DNA of 64,000 nt. Source: CAVQCX01 sp963775335 (lineage in GTDB: Bacteria; Pseudomonadota; Gammaproteobacteria; Chromatiales; Chromatiaceae). The stretch's first letter is position 1. Each line of letters begins with the position of its first letter. This document shows, piece by piece, positions 17,373 through 25,395 of the stretch. Made by a program: the position numbers and the translations under genes. The stretch spans positions 1 to 64,000 of the forward strand of contig CAVZIJ010000005.1 of the NCBI GenBank assembly GCA_963775335.1, read 5' to 3'. The notes under the pieces are model-generated. The model was given only the letters and a program-made list of their open reading frames with translations, was not told where the DNA came from and searched no databases.

Positions 17373-18347
17373 TTAATGGGACTTGCCCTCGGCGCGCTGC
17401 AGCCGCATCAGCAGCAGCCGGGCCAGGGCGAGCACGATGAAGGTGATGAGAAACAGGATCAGGCCGAGGGCGAGCAGAGAGGAGGTATACATGGTCCCCA
17501 CGGCCTCGGTGAACTCGTTGGCGAGCACCGAGGAGATGGTGCTGCCCGGCATCAGGAGAGACGCGCTCAGATCGTGGGCGTTGCCGATGACGAAAGTCAC
17601 CGCCATGGTCTCCCCCAGGGCCCTGCCCAATCCCAGCATCACACCGCCGATCACGCCCGATTTCGCATAAGGCAGCACGACGTTCCAGACCACCTCCCAG
17701 GTGGTCGCACCGACGCCGAACGCAGACTCCCGCAGCACGGGCGGCACGATCTCGAACACATCGCGCATCACGGCGGTGACGAACGGCAGCACCATGATCG
17801 CCAGGATGATGCCGGCGGTGAGCATGCCCACCCCCATGGGCGGCCCCTGGAACAAGGGGCCGATAATGGCGAGCTCGCCCAGGTGGTCGGTAAGCCAGGG
17901 CTGCACGTGATCGGCCAGCAGGGGAGCCAGTACGAACAGCCCCCACATGCCATAGATAATGCTGGGCACCGCCGCCAGCAGCTCGATGGCCGTACCCACC
18001 GGCCGCTTGAGCCAGAACGGGGCGAGCTCGGTGATGAACAGGGCGATGCCGAAGCTCAGGGGCAACGCGATCAACAAAGCGATGGCGGAGGTGACCAGGG
18101 TGCCGAAGATGGCGACCAGCGCCCCGAAATTCTCCGTTACCGGATTCCACTCGGTGCTGGTGAGAAAGCCCAGTCCGAAGCGGTGCAGGGCCGGAGCGGC
18201 CCCGTCCCCGAGGGCGATCAGGACACCGGCGACCGAGGCCAGCACCAGCACGGCGAAAAAACCCGTGAGCGCCTTGAAGGCCTTATCCATCCACACCCCA
18301 CGGCGCACCGCGTGGTGGATCTCTAGGCTGGTGGCGGTGCCGCTCAT
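17373..18347 (-). CDS. pstC: Phosphate ABC transporter permease PstC
   Basis: This 324-residue permease partners PstA. It shows a cytoplasmic N-terminus, a first helix at AFKALTGFFAVLVLASVAG, the conserved ELLAAVPSIIYGMWGLFV and the coupling loop FGVGATTWEVVWNVVLPYA followed by GLGRALGETMAVTFVIG. ATG 18347 with GGAG 7-10 bases upstream is preferred to an in-frame codon at 18392 that would lie in the hairpin between pstS and pstC. The order pstS-C-A-B is standard. Confidence 0.95.
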   Translation of the reverse strand: MSGTATSLEIHHAVRRGVWMDKAFKALTGFFAVLVLASVAGVLIALGDGAAPALHRFGLGFLTSTEWNPVTENFGALVAIFGTLVTSAIALLIALPLSFGIALFITELAPFWLKRPVGTAIELLAAVPSIIYGMWGLFVLAPLLADHVQPWLTDHLGELAIIGPLFQGPPMGVGMLTAGIILAIMVLPFVTAVMRDVFEIVPPVLRESAFGVGATTWEVVWNVVLPYAKSGVIGGVMLGLGRALGETMAVTFVIGNAHDLSASLLMPGSTISSVLANEFTEAVGTMYTSSLLALGLILFLITFIVLALARLLLMRLQRAEGKSH

Positions 18348-18386
18348 CGCTTCTCCACTGTCTTCAATTCGATATTCGGAGGCGGC

Positions 18387-18412
18387 GGGCACCCCGCATC
18401 CGTGGGGTGCCC
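18387..18412 (-). terminator. Stem-loop between pstS and pstC
   Basis: GGGCACCCC and GGGGTGCCC form a perfect 9-bp stem with an 8-base loop in the 75-bp gap after pstS. There is no U-run, so it is more likely an attenuator or mRNA-stabilising hairpin that lets pstS be made in excess of the permease genes, as is usual for solute-binding proteins. Confidence 0.6.
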
Positions 18413-18422
18413 GTCATCCGGC

Positions 18423-19475
18423 TTAGTTACCCCAGACGGCTTTGCCCTGGGCGTCCTTGATCTCGCTCGACCAAGCGCTCGCGATCAGCTTCACCACGCT
18501 GTCCGGCATGGGCACGTAGTCCAAATCATTGGCCATTTTGTCACCGTTGGCATAGGCCCAGGAGAAGAACTTCAGCACCGCCTCGGCGGTCTGCGGGTGC
18601 TCCTGGGTCTTGTGCATCAGGATGAAGGTGGCGCCGGTGATGGGCCAGCTGCCATCCCCGGGCTGGTCGGTGAGTACCATGTAGAAGCCGGGGGCGTGGG
18701 CCCAGTCGGCATTGGCGGCCGCGGCCTGGAAGGCCTCGGAGGTGGGAGCCACGAACTTGCCGGCTTGGTTCTCCAGCAGCACGTAGGTCATCTTGTTCTG
18801 CAGCGCATAAGCGTATTCGACATAGCCGATGGCGCCCTTGATGCGACTCGAATACGAGGCCACGCCCTCGTTGCCCTTGCCGCCGACGCCGGCCGGCCAT
18901 TGCACCGCCTTGTCGTTGCCGACCTTGGAGGCCCACGTGGGGCTGACCTTGCTCAGGTAGTTGGTGAAGATCCAGGTCGTGCCCGAGCCGTCGGCGCGGT
19001 GGACCACGGTGATCGCCATGGACGGCAGCGCGACCCCAGGATTGAGCTTCGCGATCGCGGGATCATTCCATTTCTTGATCTGGCCCAGATAGATGTCCGC
19101 CAGAACCGATCCGGAAAGCTTCACGGCGCCGGGCTTGATCCCCGGCAGGTTGACCACCGGCACGACACCGCCCATGACGGTGGGGAACTGCATCAGCCCA
19201 TAAGCGTCCAGATCCTTGGCCTCAAGAGGTGCATCGGAAGCGCCGAAATCCACGGTCTTTGCCTCGATCTGCTTGATGCCGCCGCCAGAGCCGATGGACT
19301 GGTAGTTCAGATGGATCCCGGTGTCCTTGGCGTAGGCCTCCGCCCACTTGGCGTAGACGGGGTACGGAAAGGTGGCTCCGGCCCCGGAGATCTCGGTTAC
19401 GGCGGCAACGGCAGAAGCGGAAGTGACGGCGAGCACGATGCCGGCCCAGGCGCCGGCTATAGACTTGCGTAACAT
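18423..19475 (-). CDS. pstS: Phosphate ABC transporter substrate-binding protein
   Basis: This 350-residue periplasmic phosphate-binding protein has a signal peptide (MLRKSIAGAWAGIVL...SASAVAA) and then EISGAGATFPYPVYAKWAEA. Phosphate-contact segments SIGSGGGIKQI, DFGASDAPL and HRADGSGTTWIFT are intact. ATG 19475 is chosen because AGAGGAA lies 7-13 bases upstream; the longer open frame to 19592 has no signal-peptide logic. It delivers phosphate to PstCA. The long upstream gap should hold a PhoB-controlled promoter, but I found no convincing Pho box. Confidence 0.96.
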   Translation of the reverse strand: MLRKSIAGAWAGIVLAVTSASAVAAVTEISGAGATFPYPVYAKWAEAYAKDTGIHLNYQSIGSGGGIKQIEAKTVDFGASDAPLEAKDLDAYGLMQFPTVMGGVVPVVNLPGIKPGAVKLSGSVLADIYLGQIKKWNDPAIAKLNPGVALPSMAITVVHRADGSGTTWIFTNYLSKVSPTWASKVGNDKAVQWPAGVGGKGNEGVASYSSRIKGAIGYVEYAYALQNKMTYVLLENQAGKFVAPTSEAFQAAAANADWAHAPGFYMVLTDQPGDGSWPITGATFILMHKTQEHPQTAEAVLKFFSWAYANGDKMANDLDYVPMPDSVVKLIASAWSSEIKDAQGKAVWGN

Positions 19476-20319
19476 GATAGTTCCTCTCGCAGGTTTAAGG
19501 GCTTGATGGTCCCGAATCGACGCTCGGGACGCAGGAACGAAGCCCGTATCTTGCTTGCGCAATGTTGCATCCTGGTGACAGCGCGGCGGCAAGCCGGTTT
19601 GTTGTCGTGCAACAGTCAGTTACAGAGCAATGCCATAGAGGCGGAGCGAGCGCAGTATACATTCGACGCGACAACACCAGAAGATCATGGGTCCGCGCCG
19701 GCCGTCGAGCGGCGCCGCAGGCCCAGCGCTGGGTCGAGATCGGGAGGCCTTGCCCACAACGTCCCGGCCCGCCGCCGACGGCCGCGAGGGCCCCGGACAG
19801 CCCCAGCCGAGGCAGAGACCACAAAATGCGGAGCTTCCATCACACTACGTAGGGGCCGGGCAGTACAAAGCAGACGCAATCTCTGATCGTCGGGCGCTAA
19901 CCCATTGATATCTGACCATGGGCCAATCGTGGCCCGGAACTTGCTTGAAGGGTCCCGGAAGTAACTGAGCGGAGACGCGGGCCGCAAGGCCCCGGGGCGC
20001 GTCACAGACGCCGGTTGAGGGACCGGCGACGGATCGAGGTGCGGGGGCCCAACCACACCTGCGATTCCGCCCGTGCAGGCGCCGTCTTCGCGAGTCCGCT
20101 CGCCCCCGAAATCAAACGCTCCGCCCATCGTCGGACGGCCCATCCGCGGGTGCCTGTGCGCTCGCACGGGCTCGAGCGTCCGCGGACATGCCCCGCGCGG
20201 CGCCCAACGGGCACCGCGGCAGCGCGAGGGGCCTTTGGGGCCAGGCGCCGAGCTCTTCGGGCTGGGGGACGACCCGGCTCACCAGAGTCACTACTGATTG
20301 AGCAAACGAAGGATCAACC
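19476..20319. other. Non-coding gap between pstS and sulP genes
   Basis: This is 844 bp between two divergently transcribed genes with no convincing coding frame. The left part must contain the pstS promoter. A strong sigma-54 consensus sits at 19930-19946 pointing right, leaving about 360 nt of leader before the SulP start. The leader is very GC-rich with several potential stems, such as CGGGCCGCAAGGCCCCGG near 19980 and GAGGGGCCTTTGGGGCC near 20230. It could encode a small RNA or simply be a long structured 5' UTR. Confidence 0.5.
19930..19946 (+). promoter_or_regulatory. Sigma-54 type -24/-12 promoter
   Basis: TGGCCCGGAACTTGCTT matches the TGGCACG-N4-TTGCT consensus with the invariant GG and GC exactly 10 bases apart. 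It points toward the SulP-ClC genes. Transcription should begin near 19957. Such promoters need an enhancer-binding activator; no activator gene is in the window. One chance match in 64 kb of GC-rich DNA is possible, but its place in a gene-free gap favours function. Confidence 0.5.
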
Positions 20320-22137
20320 ATGTCAAGAGCGCATCATCCCACCTGGCTGCTACGGGTCTGGCCGATGCTGCGGTGGAAACACCGCATTACTGCGGAGACC
20401 ATCCGAGCGGATCTGATCTCGGGACTGACCGTGGCCATCGTGGTCGTGCCCCAGGCCGTGGCCTTCGCCTCGATAGCGGGGATGCCGCCCCAATACGGCC
20501 TCTATGCGGGCATGATCCCGCCCATCATCGCCGCTCTGTTCGGCTCTTCCTGGCACCTGATGTCCGGCCCCACCACGGCGGCCTCGATCGTGCTGCTGTC
20601 GTCCTTGACCGAGTTCGCCGAGCCGCTGACGCCGCACTACGTGCAGCTGGCGCTGACCCTGACCTTCATGGTGGGGATGATCGAGCTGGCGCTCGGCCTG
20701 GCGCGCATGGGCACCCTGGTGAACTTCATCTCCCACTCGGTGGTGGTAGGGTTTACGACCGGGGCGGCCATCCTGATCGCCAGCAAGCAGCTGAAGAACT
20801 TCTTCGGCGTACCCATCCCGCGGGAGGGCAACCTGTTCACCACGCTGACTCACTTCGTGCACCAGATCCCCCACATCAACGGCTACATTCTGGCGATCGC
20901 TCTGCTCACCCTGGTCGTGGGCCTGGTCGTGAAGTACCGCGTGCCCAAGATCCCTTTCCTCATCGCGGCACTGCTCGCCGGCAGCTTCCTGGGCGTCGCG
21001 CTCGACCTGGGCTTCGGTAACGCAGCCACCGGCATCACCACCGTCGGGGCCCTACCCCAGACCTTGCCGCCCCTGTCCATGCCCGATTTCTCGCTGCAGA
21101 CGATCCGGGATCTCGCCCCCGGAGCCCTGGCGATGACGCTATTCGCCCTCACGGAGGCCGTCTCAATCGGGCGCGCGATCGGCATCCGCAGCGGCCAGCT
21201 GATCGACGGAAACCAAGAGTTCATCGGCCAGGGGCTGTCCAACATCGCGGGCAGCTTCTTCTCCGCCTATGTGGCGACGGGCTCCTTCAACCGGACCAGC
21301 CTCAACTACCAAGCCGGCGCCAAGACACCCGTGAGCGCCATGACCGCAGGCTTCCTGGAGATCTTCATCGTGCTCGCGATCGCGCCGCTGGTCGCCTACC
21401 TGCCCAACGCCGCCATGGCGGGCATCCTCTTCATCGTCGCGTGGGGGCTCATCGACATCCCGGCCATCAAGCACATCTTCGCCTCCACCCACTCCGAGCG
21501 CGCCATCTTCGCCGTGACGTTCCTGGCGTCGCTGTTCCTCGATCTGGAGTTCGCCATTCTGGCCGGTATACTGCTGTCACTGATGCTTTACTTGATTCGC
21601 GCCTCGCGCCCGCGCATCGTCACCCGGGTCCCCGACCCGACGCTGCCGAACCGCAAGTTCTCCAGTGATTTGGCCCATGCGCCGGAGTGCCCACAGCTGC
21701 ACATCATGCGCGTCGACGGCTCGATCTTCTTCGGCTCGGTCGCCTATGTGCGTGAGAAATTCTCGTTTCTCGAGCAGCAGCATCCCGAGCAGAAGCACCT
21801 CGCTATCGTCGCCCAAGGCATCAGCTTCGCCGACATCGCCGGGGCCGATGTGCTCGCCAACGAAGCGGAGCGCCGGCGCCGGGAGGGCGGCGGGCTCTAC
21901 CTGATCAACGTGAAGCAGGGGCTGCGAGAGTCATTGGAAGAGTGCCATGCCATGGGGAAGATCGACCCTGACCACATCTTCAGGACCAAATCCGCCGCCT
22001 TGGATGCGATATTCCAGAAGCTGGACAAGTCGATCTGCCGCACGTGCCGTGCTCGCACATTCCTGGAATGCGCCACGGTGCCACTGCCGGACGAGCCGAA
22101 GATGACCGGAGACGGCAAGCAAGTGGTGGGGTTGTAA
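20320..22137 (+). CDS. SulP-family anion transporter with STAS domain
   Basis: This 605-residue inner-membrane protein has the SulP signature VPQAVAFASIAGMPPQYGLYAG near residue 45, the family segment GQGLSNIAGSFFSAYVATGSFNRTS around 310, and a cytoplasmic STAS domain from about 450. A short Cys-containing tail (DKSICRTCRARTFLECATV) follows the STAS domain and is unusual. SulP proteins carry sulfate, bicarbonate or other anions; the substrate is not clear from sequence. The TAA stop overlaps the ClC start as TAATG, so the two transporters are translationally coupled and may act together on anion balance. Confidence 0.9.
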   Translation: MSRAHHPTWLLRVWPMLRWKHRITAETIRADLISGLTVAIVVVPQAVAFASIAGMPPQYGLYAGMIPPIIAALFGSSWHLMSGPTTAASIVLLSSLTEFAEPLTPHYVQLALTLTFMVGMIELALGLARMGTLVNFISHSVVVGFTTGAAILIASKQLKNFFGVPIPREGNLFTTLTHFVHQIPHINGYILAIALLTLVVGLVVKYRVPKIPFLIAALLAGSFLGVALDLGFGNAATGITTVGALPQTLPPLSMPDFSLQTIRDLAPGALAMTLFALTEAVSIGRAIGIRSGQLIDGNQEFIGQGLSNIAGSFFSAYVATGSFNRTSLNYQAGAKTPVSAMTAGFLEIFIVLAIAPLVAYLPNAAMAGILFIVAWGLIDIPAIKHIFASTHSERAIFAVTFLASLFLDLEFAILAGILLSLMLYLIRASRPRIVTRVPDPTLPNRKFSSDLAHAPECPQLHIMRVDGSIFFGSVAYVREKFSFLEQQHPEQKHLAIVAQGISFADIAGADVLANEAERRRREGGGLYLINVKQGLRESLEECHAMGKIDPDHIFRTKSAALDAIFQKLDKSICRTCRARTFLECATVPLPDEPKMTGDGKQVVGL

Positions 22138-23483
22138 TGAGGAATCGACTGCTGCACCTGGCGGACAAAGCCAATCTCACTTCGCGCACTGCCTGGGAGG
22201 TCCGCTTTGCACTCTGGGGCGGGGCCCTGGGCGTAGGGCTGGCTGCGACCTTGTTCGCCATCGCCGCCGATCATGCCAACCGGCTCTTCGACCGTGGCAT
22301 CGCCTTCTCGCCCTGGGTCGCGTTCATCCTCTGCCCGGGTGGGCTGATGTTGGTGAGCTGGCTGACTCGTCACTGGTTTCCCGGAACCCAGGGCAGCGGT
22401 ATCCCGCAGGCGCTCGCCGCTCTCGAGGCACGTCGCCACCAAGGGCTGCGCTCGAAGGTGCTGTCCATGCGCATCGCCATGGGGAAGATGCTGCTCACAC
22501 TGCTTGGACTCTGCTCGGGCGCCTCCATCGGGCGTGAGGGCCCGACCGTCCACGTCGGTGCCTCCATCCTGTTCGCCCTAGGCCGCAAGGTGCGCTTCCC
22601 GCCCCACTACCTGGAGCGGGCACTCATTCTCGGCGGCGGCGCGGCCGGCGTCTCAGCAGCTTTCAATACCCCGATCGCCGGGATCGTTTTCGCGATCGAA
22701 GAGCTGAGCCGAAGCTTCGAGGAGAAAACCAACGGCATCGTGCTCACCGCAGTGATCCTCTCCGGTGTCACCGCCCAGGCAGTGCTCGGCAATTACAACT
22801 ATTTCGGTACCAGCACGGCGACCATGGGAGGCTGGCAGGATTGGCTCGCCATTCCGGTCTGCGGCGTCGCCGGCGGGCTGTTCGGCGGGCTGTTCAGCCA
22901 GATCCTGGTCACCGGCTCCGAGCGCATCGCCCCGCTGCGCTCGCGTTACCCCATGTGGGTGGCAGCCGGGTGCGGCCTGGCCATCGCGGCGGCCGGCTTC
23001 GCCTCCGGCAACGTCAGTTACGGTACCGGTTATGGCGAGGCCAAGCAGATCATCGCCAGCGGCGAGGCCATCACCATCGGTTATCCGTTCTTCAAGTTCT
23101 TCGCCACGGTCGCCTCCTACCTGAGCGGCATCCCAGGCGGGATCTTCGCTCCTTCACTCGCCTCCGGTGCCGGGGTCGGGGCAGACCTGGCCCATTTGTT
23201 GCCGCAGGTCTCGCCACAGGTGCTGATCATGCTCGGGATGGTGGGCTACTTCGTCGGGGTGGTACAGACGCCGCTCACGGGGTTCATCATCGTGATGGAG
23301 ATGACCGACGATCACTCGCTGCTGCTCCCGCTGATGGCGACCGCCTTCATCGCCTTCGGGGTCTCGCGACTGGTCTGCCGCAAGCCGATCTACCAGGCCC
23401 TGGCCCGGGCCTTCATGATACCGCCGCCCGCGACCGCGCCGGAGAAACCGCCGGAGTCCGAGTCCGCCGCAGAACGCGCCTGA
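22137..23483 (+). CDS. ClC-family chloride channel or H+/Cl- antiporter
   Basis: This 448-residue ClC protein has the three anion-pathway motifs: GTQGSGIPQALAAL, SIGREGPTVHVGAS with the gating Glu, and GIPGGIFAPSLASGAG. The gating Glu and IEELSRSF hint at an exchanger, but antiport versus channel cannot be settled here. It lacks CBS domains, as do many bacterial ClCs. ATG 22137 overlaps the SulP stop; a longer frame from 22044 lies inside sulP and is not needed. In acid or anion stress a ClC can supply the counter-ion for a partner transporter. Confidence 0.93.
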   Translation: MRNRLLHLADKANLTSRTAWEVRFALWGGALGVGLAATLFAIAADHANRLFDRGIAFSPWVAFILCPGGLMLVSWLTRHWFPGTQGSGIPQALAALEARRHQGLRSKVLSMRIAMGKMLLTLLGLCSGASIGREGPTVHVGASILFALGRKVRFPPHYLERALILGGGAAGVSAAFNTPIAGIVFAIEELSRSFEEKTNGIVLTAVILSGVTAQAVLGNYNYFGTSTATMGGWQDWLAIPVCGVAGGLFGGLFSQILVTGSERIAPLRSRYPMWVAAGCGLAIAAAGFASGNVSYGTGYGEAKQIIASGEAITIGYPFFKFFATVASYLSGIPGGIFAPSLASGAGVGADLAHLLPQVSPQVLIMLGMVGYFVGVVQTPLTGFIIVMEMTDDHSLLLPLMATAFIAFGVSRLVCRKPIYQALARAFMIPPPATAPEKPPESESAAERA

Positions 23484-23493
23484 CCCTGAAAGA

Positions 23494-23533
23494 GCTCTTC
23501 GGGGCGACCGCCCCGCCGGGCTGGCCGAAGAGC
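23494..23533. terminator. Hairpin between convergent clc and globin genes
   Basis: GCTCTTCGG and CCGAAGAGC form a 9-bp stem around a GC-rich loop just after the ClC stop. No U-run follows on either strand, so termination is only suggested by its place between convergent genes. Confidence 0.4.
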
Positions 23534-23647
23534 GCAACTTCCCTGCCCCTCGAGCGCACCTGCGCGGGAGCTGTCCCCGCCCCCGAGTGCAACGCGGCCG
23601 ACGCGGGCAGCTCGGGCAACCCAGCAGAACCTGGGCATGGGTGCGGG

Positions 23648-24070
23648 TCAATACCGCGATTGCATGAAGGCGATCCCCGGCTCCATCATGATGCGCCAGG
23701 CCCGCTCGGTGTTGGCATCGCAGAACGGATCGACCTTCTTTACGGTCTGAACGAGACAGTCCAACCAGAGACTGTAGAGCTCAGGGCTGACATCATGATG
23801 TCTTCGGTTATGGAGCTCGGCGATCCGCTCCAGGTGAGCCTCGGCTTCGGACTTGCCCATCGCCGCCAGCATCATCATGTACAGAGAGGCCTTGAGAACC
23901 TTCTTCTGGGTATTGAAGTTCGTGTTCCTGAACTTCTCCGCCGCTTCGGCGGACGAGGCGACGAACGCCTCATAGAAGAGGTCGAGGAAATCCCGCCGGG
24001 CGGTGCAACGCTCGAGGCTGTCGTTGAACAGCCCGATCTCGTGGTCGCTTACAGGTTTTCTCCCGGCCAT
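23648..24070 (-). CDS. Single-domain globin
   Basis: This 140-residue all-helical protein has globin spacing: DFLDLFYEAFVASSAEAAEKF (helices A-B), FNTQKKVLKASLYMMMLAA (E region) and HLERIAELHNRRHHDVSPELY, with a His at the proximal F8 position, followed by LWLDCLVQTVKKVDPF (G). It resembles the stand-alone protoglobin or sensor-globin-like proteins of sulfur and methane oxidisers. It would bind O2 or NO through haem. ATG 24070 (MAGRKPVSD) is chosen since the upstream extension to 24277 is low-complexity. It stands alone, converging on clc, with no FAD or cyclase domain attached. Confidence 0.75.
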   Translation of the reverse strand: MAGRKPVSDHEIGLFNDSLERCTARRDFLDLFYEAFVASSAEAAEKFRNTNFNTQKKVLKASLYMMMLAAMGKSEAEAHLERIAELHNRRHHDVSPELYSLWLDCLVQTVKKVDPFCDANTERAWRIMMEPGIAFMQSRY

Positions 24071-24448
24071 TGACCCTACCTCGTGGCTGTCTCGGTAACC
24101 ATCGCTTCGGCGAAATGCCTGCCAAAGAGGCTCACGCGCCTTTATGGCGGGGCACTTCGGCCCAGACTGCACACCGAGCACGAGCGCACCTTGGCACCAA
24201 CGTCCACTCCCAACAGACCACACACAACCGGCTCGCACAAATTCTAGGTCAGCGGCCCCTCGCGTCAACTCCTCCAAACGCCCCCCGGGCGGTCGTCACG
24301 GAGCGGATGGAGCGGTGGACCGAAAATCGATGCCCACCGTGGGACCACCACCCCGCGGTTTTCGGCTGGCCCATGCCGGGGCCGCGCCCCCCCTGCGCGG
24401 GGGGATCCTGACCGTCAGGGAATTCCGGCCCCGAGCGGGGCGGGTCGC
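24071..24448. other. Non-coding gap upstream of the globin gene
   Basis: This is 378 bp holding the globin promoter on the minus strand. A GC-rich stretch GCCGCGCCCCCCCTGCGCGG near 24381-24400 can form a stem. No frame with plausible protein sequence is seen, and nothing else is recognised. Confidence 0.4.
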
Positions 24449-24574
24449 CTAGTTTCCGTTGGAAGAGATGACGGGCTCCTCTTCGCAGAGCGAACAGCGC
24501 CCGCGCAGATCGGAGGTGAGCACCGGGGCGCCGCAAGATTTGCTCTGCAGGTCTCGCGTTACCTCGTCTGGCAC
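24449..24574 (-). CDS. Possible 41-residue zinc-ribbon-like protein
   Basis: A short frame opens at GTG 24574 and ends at 24449. It contains CGAPVLTSDLRGRCSLCEEE, which looks like the second half of a small zinc ribbon (CxxC at the end, single Cys before GAP). The matching first Cys of the usual CxxC pair is Ser here, so metal binding is doubtful. A GGAG is about 13 bases upstream of the start. It is too short to assign with confidence and could be a remnant. Confidence 0.25.
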   Translation of the reverse strand: MPDEVTRDLQSKSCGAPVLTSDLRGRCSLCEEEPVISSNGN

Positions 24575-24771
24575 CTACCGGCCGGCTGCTCCGATCACCC
24601 CCGGGGAATGGCCGCGATCACAGGACTGATGGAGCAACCTTCCGCGTATTCCAGCGCTACGACCTCGCCGCCGCGCCCGACCCGACCCGAAACGCAGCGT
24701 AAGCAGAGACTCTCCACACGGCACGTCAGGCGTTGCGCGCCGACGCAAAGAGTCTCCGGCTTGCTCCCGCG

Positions 24772-25395
24772 TCACGGACTGGCGCGCGGCGTCACTTGCC
24801 CCGCGCGGGCCACCACAACCCCGGCGATATCCCGGCTCAGCTGGGCCAGGCAGGCGCTCATAGCGACAGCATAAGCGGCATAGCCCGTGCCGTTTACGGG
24901 CACACGGTAGACCGACTGGCGAGTGTCCAGGACCCGAGCACTGCGCTCGTCGATGATCGACCAGGCTGCGTCCAGCACGGCCTCCCCTCCCAGCGTGCCG
25001 TCGAAGGTCCGCACATTCACGGGAATCCGCAGGTCGATGTCAGGCATGATCCGGCTGGGGTAGCTGTAGACGCGCGTGGTCCCAAGCGTGGCTCCGAGTT
25101 GCTGGGTGACGACCCGGGTAATCTCTTCCTCCAGGGCACCACCCCAACGATCGAATTCGCTCACCTCCAGACGATTTTCACCGGGCCTCGTCACGATCTG
25201 TGGCCGGCGGAGGTGTTCGGGTAGATCCACCGGTCCGACCGCCAGCACCAGGCCCGGGGCGGCCTGCGACGGCTTGATCGCCGCCACCGGCTCAGCGCTC
25301 AGGGCATAGAAACGCGTCGGCGGCGCGGTCGCGCAACCGAGCAGGGCGAAGACCAGCACCAACCCCAGCGCCGAGCCGTTCCATCGCATACTCAC
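24772..25395 (-). CDS. pqiC: PqiC-like transport auxiliary lipoprotein
   Basis: This 207-residue outer-membrane lipoprotein has a signal peptide ending in the lipobox LLGC. It carries the ABC-type transport auxiliary (PqiC/YmbA) fold with TRFYALS right after the Cys, VGPVDLPEHLRRPQIV and SEFDRWGGALEEEITRVV. In E. coli PqiC anchors the PqiB tube to the outer membrane. The start overlaps the end of pqiB by 4 bp, and the gene is the last of the pqi operon. Confidence 0.85.
   Translation of the reverse strand: MSMRWNGSALGLVLVFALLGCATAPPTRFYALSAEPVAAIKPSQAAPGLVLAVGPVDLPEHLRRPQIVTRPGENRLEVSEFDRWGGALEEEITRVVTQQLGATLGTTRVYSYPSRIMPDIDLRIPVNVRTFDGTLGGEAVLDAAWSIIDERSARVLDTRQSVYRVPVNGTGYAAYAVAMSACLAQLSRDIAGVVVARAGQVTPRASP

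Noticed and set aside
19590..19660. Pho box upstream of pstS
   Set aside because: CTGTAACTGACTGTTGC on the minus strand has two CTGT units, but 10 rather than 11 bp apart and with poor matches; not reliable.
23648..24277. Longer version of the globin gene starting at 24277
   Set aside because: The extra 69 residues are not globin-like, and the ATG at 24070 starts the conserved part.
24249..24536. 95-codon minus-strand frame upstream of the globin gene
   Set aside because: Low-complexity Arg/Gly-rich sequence with no motif and no ribosome site; it overlaps the more plausible short zinc-ribbon-like frame.
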